Source: Odoribacter splanchnicus DSM 20712 (GTDB lineage Bacteria; Bacteroidota; Bacteroidia; Bacteroidales; Marinifilaceae). Taken from it: 64,000 nucleotides of DNA. Shown here piece by piece: positions 36,175-43,601 of the stretch (its first letter is position 1; every line of letters begins with the position of its first letter). The position numbers and the translations under genes were made by a program. The stretch spans positions 2,108,001-2,172,000 of the forward strand of contig NC_015160.1 in NCBI RefSeq assembly GCF_000190535.1, given 5' to 3'. The notes below the pieces were generated by a model. That model searched no databases and was not told the origin of the DNA. It saw only the letters and a list, made by a program, of their open reading frames with translations.

Positions 36175-36681
36175 ATGGAAATTTCCATTCGGATAAGGGA
36201 AAAGTTAAGAAAAGGATTGATTACAGTATGTCTGTTTTACTGCGGTTTTCATTCCGCTCTCTTAGGTCAATCTTTATCCAGAAGCAAACAAAACAATAAT
36301 ATGGTAACGAGTCGGCACTATTCTTCGGCCTTTGCAGGTCCGCAAAATAAAGTCGTATCCTCCTTTTCTTTCGGAGAATACGACTTCCGGGATACTCTCC
36401 CGGGTAAAAACTATACCATACAATTATTCACGTCGTTCGATACACCGGCAGATCCGATTCTAACAGAAAGCAACAAAATAAAGATCATCCGGATGGGTGA
36501 ATTATACCGGTATATTTTCTCTCAATACCATGCACTGGACACTGCCCGTCAAGCGTTAATCCCTATTCGCCGATTATACCCACAAGCCTGCATCCGGGAA
36601 TACCAGGAAGGAAAATTAGGCCCTATTATAGATATGAATATTGACCATAGAATAAATGACAAAACTTATGATGCAAGATGA
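36175..36681 (+). CDS. Secreted SPOR-like protein of unknown function
   Basis: A 168-residue protein. The N-terminus is basic then hydrophobic (KLRKGLITVCLFYCGFHSAL), a likely signal peptide. Residues ~85-160 read like a SPOR/peptidoglycan-binding fold: GKNYTIQLFTSFDTP as the first strand, then GELYRYIFSQYHALDTARQ and RRLYPQACIREYQEGKLGP. No catalytic residues are seen. The final 26 bp overlap the start of the acetyltransferase gene in another frame, suggesting coupled translation. The call of SPOR is tentative. Confidence 0.6.
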   Translation: MEISIRIREKLRKGLITVCLFYCGFHSALLGQSLSRSKQNNNMVTSRHYSSAFAGPQNKVVSSFSFGEYDFRDTLPGKNYTIQLFTSFDTPADPILTESNKIKIIRMGELYRYIFSQYHALDTARQALIPIRRLYPQACIREYQEGKLGPIIDMNIDHRINDKTYDAR

Positions 36682-37204
36682 AAACATTCTGATCCGGGCA
36701 CTCGAACCCGAAGATTTGGAGTACCTCTACAAGTGGGAAAACGATATGGACCTTTGGGATGTCAGTGACACCCTGACCCCATTCTCTCATTTCACACTGA
36801 AAAAATACATTGAAAATGCCCATGTAGACATTTATACCAGCAAGCAATTGCGGCTGATGATTACACGTGTCGATACCCAAGAGCCCATCGGACTGATCGA
36901 CCTGTACGATTTCGACCCTTATCACCAGCGGGCCGGCCTGGGAATCATGATTCACAATATGGAAAACCGCAAACAAGGCTATGCCAGCTCGGCGATTAAG
37001 CTCATGCTGGATTATTGTTTCGAAACCCTGGGCTTGAATCAGGTATACAGTAGTGTGCCCAGTTGTAACGTGGCCAGTCTGAAACTCTTCGAAGCCACGG
37101 GCTTTACCCAAACCGGTTACCGGAAACAATGGTTAAAAAGGGGTAATGAATGGGAAGATGTCATTTACTTCCAGCAACTTGCCTCTACCTGGAATAACAA
37201 CTAA
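36656..37204 (+). CDS. GNAT-family N-acetyltransferase
   Basis: A 182-residue acetyltransferase of the RimJ/SpeG type. The opening ILIRALEPEDLEYLYKWEND is typical, PIGLIDLYDFDPYHQRAGLG is the central strand with the acetyl-CoA pyrophosphate loop in ENRKQGYASSAIKLML, and SCNVASLKLFEATGFTQTG is the C-terminal motif B region. The acceptor is unknown; polyamine or protein N-termini are common for this group. The start could also be at 36668 (MMQDENILI). Translationally coupled to the upstream gene. Confidence 0.85.
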   Translation: MTKLMMQDENILIRALEPEDLEYLYKWENDMDLWDVSDTLTPFSHFTLKKYIENAHVDIYTSKQLRLMITRVDTQEPIGLIDLYDFDPYHQRAGLGIMIHNMENRKQGYASSAIKLMLDYCFETLGLNQVYSSVPSCNVASLKLFEATGFTQTGYRKQWLKRGNEWEDVIYFQQLASTWNNN

Positions 37205-37304
37205 ATAATCTCTCATATGCTATAAACCTTTGTTCGGATAGATTGTCTTATATAATATAAAACCAATTTTTATAGAAAACATTTATTGAACTAAAAAAGC
37301 GATT

Positions 37305-37706
37305 ATGAAAAAGTTAGTATTCTTAGCCACCACATTATTGATGTTCCTGGCCATAACAGTAAATGCCCAACAAAGGGGCCCGCGTGAACGAATGACTCCG
37401 GAACAGCAAGCGACCCGGACGGTCGAACGCCTGACCACCGAATTAAAGTTGACAGACAAACAACAGGCAGACCTGAAAAAATGGTATACCGAATCGTTCA
37501 AAAAGCGTGAAGAAGCCATGCAGAAAAACCGGGATAACCGTGAAGCCATGCGTGATCAAATGAAAAAAGACCGTGAAGCTGCAGACGCCGAACTAAAAAA
37601 AGTATTGACCGAAGAGCAATATAAAACCTACAAAGCCAACGAAGAAAAACGCATGAAAGAGTGGCAACAAAGAGGTCGTCAAGGTGGCGGACACCCTCAA
37701 CGATAA
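37305..37706 (+). CDS. DUF4890-type secreted helical protein
   Basis: A 133-residue periplasmic protein with a signal peptide (MKKLVFLATTLLMFLAITVNA). The mature part is highly charged and helical: MTPEQQATRTVERLTTELK, LTDKQQADLKKWYTESFKK, and LTEEQYKTYKANEEKRMKEW. This matches the DUF4890 family and resembles CpxP/Spy-like LTxxQ chaperones in pattern (LTxxQ-like turns LTDKQQ and LTEEQY). A role as an envelope chaperone is therefore a fair guess. It is the last core-type gene before the IS and the island. Confidence 0.8.
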   Translation: MKKLVFLATTLLMFLAITVNAQQRGPRERMTPEQQATRTVERLTTELKLTDKQQADLKKWYTESFKKREEAMQKNRDNREAMRDQMKKDREAADAELKKVLTEEQYKTYKANEEKRMKEWQQRGRQGGGHPQR

Positions 37707-37714
37707 AATAATTG

Positions 37715-37748
37715 ATAACCTGAAAGCAACAACTTTCAGGTTATTTTT
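37715..37748 (+). terminator. Intrinsic terminator of the DUF4890 gene
   Basis: ATAACCTGAAAG and CTTTCAGGTTAT are perfect 12-bp arms with a 6-nt loop and a following T-run, 9 bp after the stop. It marks the end of the core chromosomal block. The next 115 bp hold nothing recognisable. Confidence 0.92.
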
Positions 37749-37892
37749 TATCCTAGCCCTATCCCCTGTTCATTCCAGCCCGAATTGACAAGCTCTTCAT
37801 CCATACACACGCATAGACTTTGTTCCATCCAATCGACCATAACAACATAAAGAATATCTTAATTAGGGATATTCAGTAAATAGTATAAAATT

Positions 37893-37939
37893 AGCCAACT
37901 AATTCATACACAAAATGTTGCGAATTAGTTGGCTTTTTT
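37893..37939 (+). terminator. Hairpin inside the IS left end
   Basis: AGCCAACTAATTC (37893-37905) and GAATTAGTTGGCT (37922-37934) are perfect 13-bp arms followed by five T. It should stop transcription from outside entering the transposase gene, a common IS self-silencing feature. Confidence 0.85.
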
Positions 37940-38007
37940 GTATCTTTAGGTATTCCCCCGCAAATAAGGTTTGGAATCCAAAACGGGGGAAATTCCCCAA
38001 CAAAGAT

Positions 38008-39366
38008 ATGGCTAAGATACAAAATATTTCGGAAATTCACCCTACTTTGGGCTTTACAGAATTTGATATTATAGAAAAATATCGCAAGAGTTTTCATGAG
38101 AGTGAGCTTGGCAGGCTTCATTCGGTGTTTCCGTTTGAGCGTATGGCAAAGACCATGGGCCTGTCGGAACAGCGACTGGGACGCAGGAACATCTTCAGTC
38201 CTTCGGCGAAGATCGCCCTTATGGTCCTGAAGGCGTACACCGGATTCTCTGACAGGCAGCTGGTGGAACATCTTAACGGGAACATACACTACCAGATGTT
38301 CTGCGGGATTATGATAAATCCGTCCTTTCCCATAACCAACTACAAGATAGTCAGTGCCATCCGCAATGAGATAGCGTCCCGTCTTGATGTTGATTCCCTC
38401 CAGGAAGTGCTGGCTTCACACTGGAAACCCTATCTTGACAGCCTTCACGTCTGTATGACCGATGCCACATGCTATGAGAGCCATATGCGTTTTCCTACGG
38501 ATATGAAACTCCTTTGGGAAAGTCTGGAATGGCTCTACAGGCAAATCTGCCTTCATTGCAGAGATTTGGGTATAAGGCGTCCGCGCAACAAGTATGCGGA
38601 TGTGGCGAAGTCCTATCTGTCCTACTGCAAGAAGAGAAAGAGGAAGGCTTCAAGGACAAGGATGCTCAAGCGTCGTATGATCAGACTCCTTGAAAAGCTC
38701 CTCATACAGAGGGATGAAATCCATAGAGAACATGGAACCTCACTCCGATATACCCAGGATTACCAGAAGCGTCTTTCCATCATCAGAAAGGTTCTTGTAC
38801 AGGAAAAGGAGTTGTTTGAAGGCAGGAAGGTCAGGGACCGCATCGTCAGCATTGACCGTCATTATGTACGTCCCATTGTAAGAGGCAAGGAAACAAAGTC
38901 CGTCGAGTTCGGTGCGAAGGTCAACAACATACAGATAGACGGCATATCGTTCATCGAACACCTCTCGTTCAAGGCTTTCAACGAAGGTATACGCCTGAAG
39001 GACTGTATCCGCATGCAGCAGAAGCTCATGAATGTGAGGGTAAGATGCGTGGCTGCCGATTCCATATATGCCAATAATGCCAACAGAAAGTTCTGTACAA
39101 AATATGGAATATCCACATCCTTTGTACGCAAGGGAAGGGCGGCCAGGGATGAATCCTTGAGAAAGGTTCTCAGAAGTGAACTGTCAAAAGAAAGGGCCAC
39201 CCGACTTGAAGGCAGCTTCGGCACACAGAAGCAGCATTACTCACTCTCAAGGATAAAGGCACGGAACAGGAAGACGGAAATCCTATGGATTTTCTTTGGA
39301 ATACATACGGCAAATGCCATACTGATGATAGATAAAATCAGGAACCGGGCGGATAAAGCGGCATGA
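38008..39366 (+). CDS. DDE transposase of the IS5/IS1182 type
   Basis: A 452-residue transposase. The start is set at 38008 (MAKIQNISEIHPTLG), since an upstream frame from 37915 would run through the end hairpin. The N-terminal domain IFSPSAKIALMVLKAYTGFS matches the DUF772 helix domain of IS5/IS1182 transposases. The DDE triad is read as D in CMTDATCYES, D in RCVAADSIYANN and E in TRLEGSFGTQKQHY. A ~90-residue basic coiled-coil insertion (KKRKRKASRTRMLKRRM) lies between the first two. It appears intact, so the IS may be active. Confidence 0.88.
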   Translation: MAKIQNISEIHPTLGFTEFDIIEKYRKSFHESELGRLHSVFPFERMAKTMGLSEQRLGRRNIFSPSAKIALMVLKAYTGFSDRQLVEHLNGNIHYQMFCGIMINPSFPITNYKIVSAIRNEIASRLDVDSLQEVLASHWKPYLDSLHVCMTDATCYESHMRFPTDMKLLWESLEWLYRQICLHCRDLGIRRPRNKYADVAKSYLSYCKKRKRKASRTRMLKRRMIRLLEKLLIQRDEIHREHGTSLRYTQDYQKRLSIIRKVLVQEKELFEGRKVRDRIVSIDRHYVRPIVRGKETKSVEFGAKVNNIQIDGISFIEHLSFKAFNEGIRLKDCIRMQQKLMNVRVRCVAADSIYANNANRKFCTKYGISTSFVRKGRAARDESLRKVLRSELSKERATRLEGSFGTQKQHYSLSRIKARNRKTEILWIFFGIHTANAILMIDKIRNRADKAA

Positions 39367-39471
39367 CATAAATTTACCGACAGAACCAGAAGGGGTCATC
39401 AGACCTCTTCCGAAGCGTCGTGTCTAACAAGATAGGATTATGTGAAAAAACACAGAAAAAGGGCAATAATA

Positions 39472-39514
39472 ATGGCATATAAAGTGATTATACTCTATCA
39501 ACTTTATATGCCAT
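39472..39514. repeat. Hairpin inside the IS right end
   Basis: ATGGCATATAAAGT (39472-39485) and ACTTTATATGCCAT (39501-39514) are perfect 14-bp arms with a 15-nt loop, just inside the right terminal repeat. It mirrors the left-end hairpin in place but not in sequence. The rest of 39367-39530 is non-coding IS tail. Confidence 0.85.
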
Positions 39515-39618
39515 CTTACTTTTTAGGGACATTTACTGAATATCCCTATATAATAACGGTCATTAAAGTCAAGTTGAGTATCTTTTTCTTTTGGCAAGTC
39601 AATAATTATGCGCATTCG

Positions 39619-39649
39619 TTGGCTATTTCAAAACATATTACTACTTTTG
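39619..39649 (+). promoter_or_regulatory. Promoter of hipBA
   Basis: TTG at 39619-39621 and TACTTTTG at 39642-39649 are spaced by 20 bp, a good -33/-7 pair. Between it and the hipB ATG (39723) the sequence is extremely AT-rich with repeated, partly inverted ATATA-type words (39680-39718), a likely site for HipB autorepression. Confidence 0.6.
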
Positions 39650-39722
39650 TATTGTAAATATCAATATAGTGAATATAATGGCGATATATAGTATTTAATT
39701 ATCAGTATAATGATATATAAAT

Positions 39723-40031
39723 ATGAAAGATTTGTTTGAATACTCCACTCCTGAGCTAGTACGCATGTTGGGGACTCGTTTTAAGGAATATAGAATGCGG
39801 TGCAATCTGACACAAAAAGAAGTGTCGGAACTCTCAGGTGTCGGACTGACTACCATACACAAGTTTGAAAATGGTACGGCAGGCAATCTTTCATTGTCAA
39901 CATTTATTCTCTTGTTGAAGGTGGTAGGTCAGATTAATTCTTTAGACGATATTTTGCCGGAATTGCCCGAATCGCCTTATCTTATGCGTGAAAATGAGAA
40001 AAAAGCGCAACGAATCAGACACTCTAAATAA
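39723..40031 (+). CDS. hipB: HipB-like antitoxin (XRE helix-turn-helix)
   Basis: A 102-residue DNA-binding protein. Residues ~15-70 form an XRE helix-turn-helix: FKEYRMRCNLTQKEVSELSG then LTTIHKFENGTAGNLSLS. The tail is charged (RENEKKAQRIRHSK), as expected for the part that contacts HipA. It should neutralise HipA and repress the operon. The toxin gene starts 11 bp after its stop. The order antitoxin-toxin and spacing are classic for hipBA. Confidence 0.88.
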   Translation: MKDLFEYSTPELVRMLGTRFKEYRMRCNLTQKEVSELSGVGLTTIHKFENGTAGNLSLSTFILLLKVVGQINSLDDILPELPESPYLMRENEKKAQRIRHSK

Positions 40032-40042
40032 GACATACAGAT

Positions 40043-41533
40043 ATGATGAAGTCGTTAAAAATAATACTTTGGGAAGAAGAAATTGGTCGCTTGGCTTGGG
40101 ATGAACGCCGACATCTTTCTTATTTCACATATAATCCCGATTTTATCAGAAAAGGATTGAATATATCCCCTTTGGTTGCACCTGTTGACGGTACCAGAGG
40201 GCTGTTGCCTGTTTGGGGTGAAGATGCCAAGATTTACCAGAAGCTTCCGGCATTTGTCGCAGATTCATTGCCTGATGCCTGGGGTAACCAATTGTTTGAT
40301 TTATGGCGTCAACAGCAAAAAATATCCAATTCAGAGATAAATCCGTTGGATAAGCTCTCGTTTATTGGCAGACGAGGAATGGGAGCGTTAGAATTTATTC
40401 CGGAAACTAACAGGGAGCGAAGAACAGAAAAAATAGATGTTAAGTCGTTGGCAGATTTGGCAGAACGCATTTTTGTAGAAAGGGAGAATGCCCGTATTAT
40501 GCCGGAGGAGTCCATAACCATGCAATCTTTGTTGACTGTAGGTACATCCGCTGGGGGGCGTCAGCCGAAAGCGATTATTGCGATAAACAGAGAAACAGGA
40601 GAGATACGAAGCGGTCAAATTGCAGCTTTGGAAGGATATGACTATTATCTTCTCAAATTTGGTAACTCCGAATATTGTTCGGCAGAATTAGAAATGACTT
40701 ATTATAAGTTGGCAACTATGGCAGGTATCAATATGATGCCGTCAATGTTATATTCAGTGGATGGAAACAATCATTTTTTAACCAGACGGTTTGATCGTAA
40801 TGGTGGAAAAAAGATTCATACACAGACTTTGGCAGCCATATATCCCGATGCAGAGAGTTATGAGCAATTGATATCTGTTTGCCGTAAGCTCCGTCTGCCT
40901 GATGCGGATTGTCAGGAAGTATTCCGAAGAATGGTCTTCAATATTCTATCGAATAACACAGACGACCATAACAAGAACTTTTCATTTATTATGAATGAAG
41001 ATGGTGCCTGGCGTCTTGCTCCTGCATACGATATTACCTATATCATTGACAGAGGTGGTTATTTGCCGAACATGGATCATTGCATGTATATTCGAACCAA
41101 ACTGCATGACATCACACGCTCGGATGTCATTGATTTTGCCCGTGATAACGGAATCCGCCGTCCCGATGCTATCATCAGAGATGTCGTTTCCTCATTGAAA
41201 CAATTCCGTACAATAGCAGTTGAAAATGGGGTATCGGAGTCGTGGATAGGCAGAGTTGAGTCAACTATCGCCAACCACCTGAAAGCATGGGACGAATGGG
41301 AATGCGAAGCCGAGAATGCTACAATGGAAATCAACGGACACGCCATCAGCGATATACGTGTTGAGCAGACTTATAAAGGAAACTATCATCTGCTGGCAAG
41401 CATTGATGGCGTAGAAAGGAAATTTGTGATAAATAAAAAGAATGCAGACTTTGCCTATATAGAACAAATTGGTTTGGCAAATCTTACGACTGAGCATTTG
41501 AAAACTCTGGTGGAAAAATGTTTTAATCTGTAA
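40043..41533 (+). CDS. hipA: HipA-like serine/threonine kinase toxin
   Basis: A 496-residue HipA-family kinase. The N-terminal subdomain runs ~1-110 (LAWDERRHLSYFTYNPDFI, DSLPDAWGNQLFD). The kinase core shows TSAGGRQPKAIIAI (phosphate-binding loop), the catalytic NTDDHNKNFSF with its Asp and Asn, and APAYDITY for the metal-binding Asp. Known HipA kinases phosphorylate GltX or other tRNA synthetases and halt growth. This one is ~55 residues longer than E. coli HipA; the extra C-terminal domain (HAISDIRVEQTYKGNYHLLA) looks beta-rich and could set the target. Confidence 0.9.
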   Translation: MMKSLKIILWEEEIGRLAWDERRHLSYFTYNPDFIRKGLNISPLVAPVDGTRGLLPVWGEDAKIYQKLPAFVADSLPDAWGNQLFDLWRQQQKISNSEINPLDKLSFIGRRGMGALEFIPETNRERRTEKIDVKSLADLAERIFVERENARIMPEESITMQSLLTVGTSAGGRQPKAIIAINRETGEIRSGQIAALEGYDYYLLKFGNSEYCSAELEMTYYKLATMAGINMMPSMLYSVDGNNHFLTRRFDRNGGKKIHTQTLAAIYPDAESYEQLISVCRKLRLPDADCQEVFRRMVFNILSNNTDDHNKNFSFIMNEDGAWRLAPAYDITYIIDRGGYLPNMDHCMYIRTKLHDITRSDVIDFARDNGIRRPDAIIRDVVSSLKQFRTIAVENGVSESWIGRVESTIANHLKAWDEWECEAENATMEINGHAISDIRVEQTYKGNYHLLASIDGVERKFVINKKNADFAYIEQIGLANLTTEHLKTLVEKCFNL

Positions 41534-41632
41534 GGTTAAGTTATGCTGACCAAAAGAAAACCCCTTTACAATGAGGATGCTGGGTGATTATTACGATGTT
41601 TGCGTTACGATAATTATGTAATGGTAAAAATC

Positions 41633-41675
41633 AGTATTTTCAGTTATTCGAAAAATTCAAATAACTGAAAATACT
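41633..41675 (+). terminator. Perfect 16-bp hairpin after hipA
   Basis: AGTATTTTCAGTTATT (41633-41648) and AATAACTGAAAATACT (41660-41675) pair fully with an 11-nt loop. It lies between convergent hipA and metallophosphoesterase genes and can serve both strands. Confidence 0.7.
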
Positions 41676-41771
41676 CTATCACAACATATCATATAATATG
41701 CAAAACCGAGCTGTTTTGTTTACTATATGATACATTGATGTCTTAAGGCATATCAACCAAGACAATATTTG

Positions 41772-42539
41772 CTACAAGACAAGGAACTTGCCCGGCTCAA
41801 AACCATTGGCGAGATGTTCATTTTGGAAAACATACCCCATCTGATTGCAAACAACCTTTGTTCCGTTTATCTCAGCATCAATGTTGGTATGCGAATGACC
41901 ATAAATCCACGCATCAATGCGACTGTCAGCAATAAGCCCACTAAGTTCAGTTGCAAATGCACTATTCAGCACAGAACCCTTATGATGAGGGGCTACCACC
42001 TCTAATGTAGGAAGATGATGCGTTACTACCACAATGTGTTTGGCGGTGCTTTCTGCCAGACTTTGTTTGATGAAATCCAAGCAGAAACTGTGCATCTTAT
42101 TGAATTCCTCTGTCTGGAGCAATTTCCCATTATACATTATCTGCCGAAAGTCGTTCATGCCCTTCCATACGAAGTATTCGTCGATAGGAGAAATCCTAGA
42201 CCACAAAGTGCTCATGATAAAGTCGGTATCATCAATCCGCACTACCTGATTCTGATAATATCCTACATTGTTTTTGAACTTCCTATTCCATTGCAATCCC
42301 TTGTCCATCACATCACAATAATTGTAATACTCATGGTTCCCGGGCACAATGAGCACCTGCCGATAATTTGCAGATGCCCACTTCCAGAAATTGCTCAAAG
42401 GAGCAACCTTGTTTTTCAAATAGAATATATCTCCGGCTAGCACCAGAATATCACCTGTTACAGGTAATTCATTATGTTTTAGCCACCTGCTGTTATCGCT
42501 GAACTCCAAATGCAGGTCGTTCATGTATTGTATCTTCAT
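41772..42539 (-). CDS. Calcineurin-like metallophosphoesterase, long form
   Basis: A 255-residue phosphoesterase. The metal-site motifs are in order: D-x-H in YMNDLHLEF, GD in VLAGDIFYL, GNHE in IVPGNHEYY, H in VVVTHHLPT and GHSH in WIYGHSHTN. Family members hydrolyse phosphodiesters or phosphomonoesters, including nucleic acids, nucleotides and proteins; the substrate here is unknown. Its ATG lies 1 bp after the stop of the second metallophosphoesterase, so the pair is one operon on the minus strand. Confidence 0.88.
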   Translation of the reverse strand: MKIQYMNDLHLEFSDNSRWLKHNELPVTGDILVLAGDIFYLKNKVAPLSNFWKWASANYRQVLIVPGNHEYYNYCDVMDKGLQWNRKFKNNVGYYQNQVVRIDDTDFIMSTLWSRISPIDEYFVWKGMNDFRQIMYNGKLLQTEEFNKMHSFCLDFIKQSLAESTAKHIVVVTHHLPTLEVVAPHHKGSVLNSAFATELSGLIADSRIDAWIYGHSHTNIDAEINGTKVVCNQMGYVFQNEHLANGFEPGKFLVL

Positions 42540-42540
42540 A

Positions 42541-43119
42541 TCACCGTCCTCCTTTTTCTATTTGTTTGGTAATAATTCTTTTAACCTGTTCAAATGAAAC
42601 GGGTGTAAAGTTGTTGTTATCAACTCCGACATCGTATTGTGTCGGATAGAGATATTGAAGCCGGGCAGCGTCAAGTCCGGTGTTGTTCTTTCTTGTGTGA
42701 ACATGCCCGAACAGTTGCCACACATCCTTGTATCCACCATCAAAGCATAAAAAGGGATAATGATTCAGATATATCCTCTGCTTGCCGATTTCTATGTGCA
42801 TCTGCATTGCTACATGCTCAAATCTATCAATGTAGCCTTGGCGTATATTTTTCAAATCGTGATTACCCATAATCAGATATATCTTTCCGTTCAACCTGTC
42901 AAGGATTTTAGTCCATTCGGCCGAACCGCCAAGACAGAAATCGCCCAAATGAAAGATGGTGTCATCCTGCCCGACTGTATTGTTCCAATTAGAGATTATA
43001 GTCTCATTCATCACTTCCACATCCTTGAACGGTCTGTTACAGAAACGAATGATATTTCCATGATAAAAATGGGTGTCAGATGTAAAGAACACCTTGCTGC
43101 CGTCAAATTTGTAGTTCAT
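42541..43119 (-). CDS. Calcineurin-like metallophosphoesterase, short form
   Basis: A 192-residue phosphoesterase with FFTSDTHFYHGNII (DxH), IFHLGDFCLGG (GD), LIMGNHDLKN (GNHD), YLNHYPFLCF (H) and QLFGHVHTRKN (GHxH). The compact size and DTHFYHGNII opening match small MPEs common on phages and islands, where they have been proposed to act on RNA or nucleotides. It is the first gene of a two-gene operon whose second member is a longer, different MPE. The start is at 43119 in an AT-rich region. Confidence 0.87.
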   Translation of the reverse strand: MNYKFDGSKVFFTSDTHFYHGNIIRFCNRPFKDVEVMNETIISNWNNTVGQDDTIFHLGDFCLGGSAEWTKILDRLNGKIYLIMGNHDLKNIRQGYIDRFEHVAMQMHIEIGKQRIYLNHYPFLCFDGGYKDVWQLFGHVHTRKNNTGLDAARLQYLYPTQYDVGVDNNNFTPVSFEQVKRIITKQIEKGGR

Positions 43120-43601
43120 TTTCTTCTCAATTTATGTGCATCACTGCACGTTAATAATCCGGTTACTAACAGCCCATCAGACGGAAATGGCAGAGGAGCA
43201 TCACAAAGGCAACTGTCACAAATGGGCATAACAAAAAAAGTTGGAAAGTTTGGTAAGGACTCTCCAACTATTCAGTTTCTATTCTCTCAAAGTACAATAA
43301 AGTACTTGCTATGTTCGCTGGAAAGTATTTACTCTACGAGGTTCAATGCATGAAACATGAACACTTGACACGGATTCTGTGCGTTTATTGCTCAGAATTG
43401 CGGTTGTTGGTAATATGTTCATTCTGTTTCTTTGCATCGTTAATGTTTATATTGTCTCAAAAGCGGTGCAAAATTAGTAAATAAATCCCAATCACACACC
43501 ATTTTACATTAAATTCTTTTGCCATACGGAAAATACTTGGCTCAAAATTTTGTGTTATGCTATAAAAACATTATGTTTGCATAGCATAATAAAAGCGTAA
43601 T
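43120..43601. other. 482-bp region between divergent metallophosphoesterase and ATPase genes
   Basis: It holds a hairpin AGTTGGA..TCCAACT (~43238-43270) and, near the right edge, the promoter-palindrome described separately. I see no gene here; two short frames are without support. Confidence 0.5.
43548..43589 (+). promoter_or_regulatory. Promoter of the DUF234 ATPase gene framed by a 9-bp palindrome
   Basis: TTTTG at 43548-43552 and TATGTTTG at 43572-43579 form a -33/-7 pair with ~19 bp between. TTATGCTAT (43555-43563) and ATAGCATAA (43581-43589) are perfect inverted arms 17 bp apart that straddle the -7 box. A dimeric regulator bound here would block the polymerase. The ATG follows at 43602. 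Confidence 0.55.

Larger units (their letters stand above)
37864..39548 (+). mobile_element. Insertion sequence, IS5/IS1182-like, ~1.68 kb
   Basis: The ends are TAGGGATATTCAGTAAAT (37864-37881) and its exact complement ATTTACTGAATATCCCTA (39531-39548), an 18-bp perfect terminal inverted repeat. The element holds one DDE transposase and a strong hairpin inside each end. The outermost TA on both sides could belong to the inverted repeat or be a 2-bp target duplication; the neighbouring flanks (CTTAAT / TATAAT) show no longer identical duplication. The IS lies at the seam between core genes and the accessory island. Confidence 0.88.

Noticed and set aside
37858..37866. Longer target-site duplication of the IS
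   Set aside because: The flanks CTTAAT and TATAAT differ; only the TA next to the ends is shared, and it may belong to the inverted repeat.
37707..39722. Left attachment repeat of the island
   Set aside because: I looked here for a copy of the mnmE end (GCCGATACAAAAATTC and nearby words) and found no convincing match; the left border stays open.
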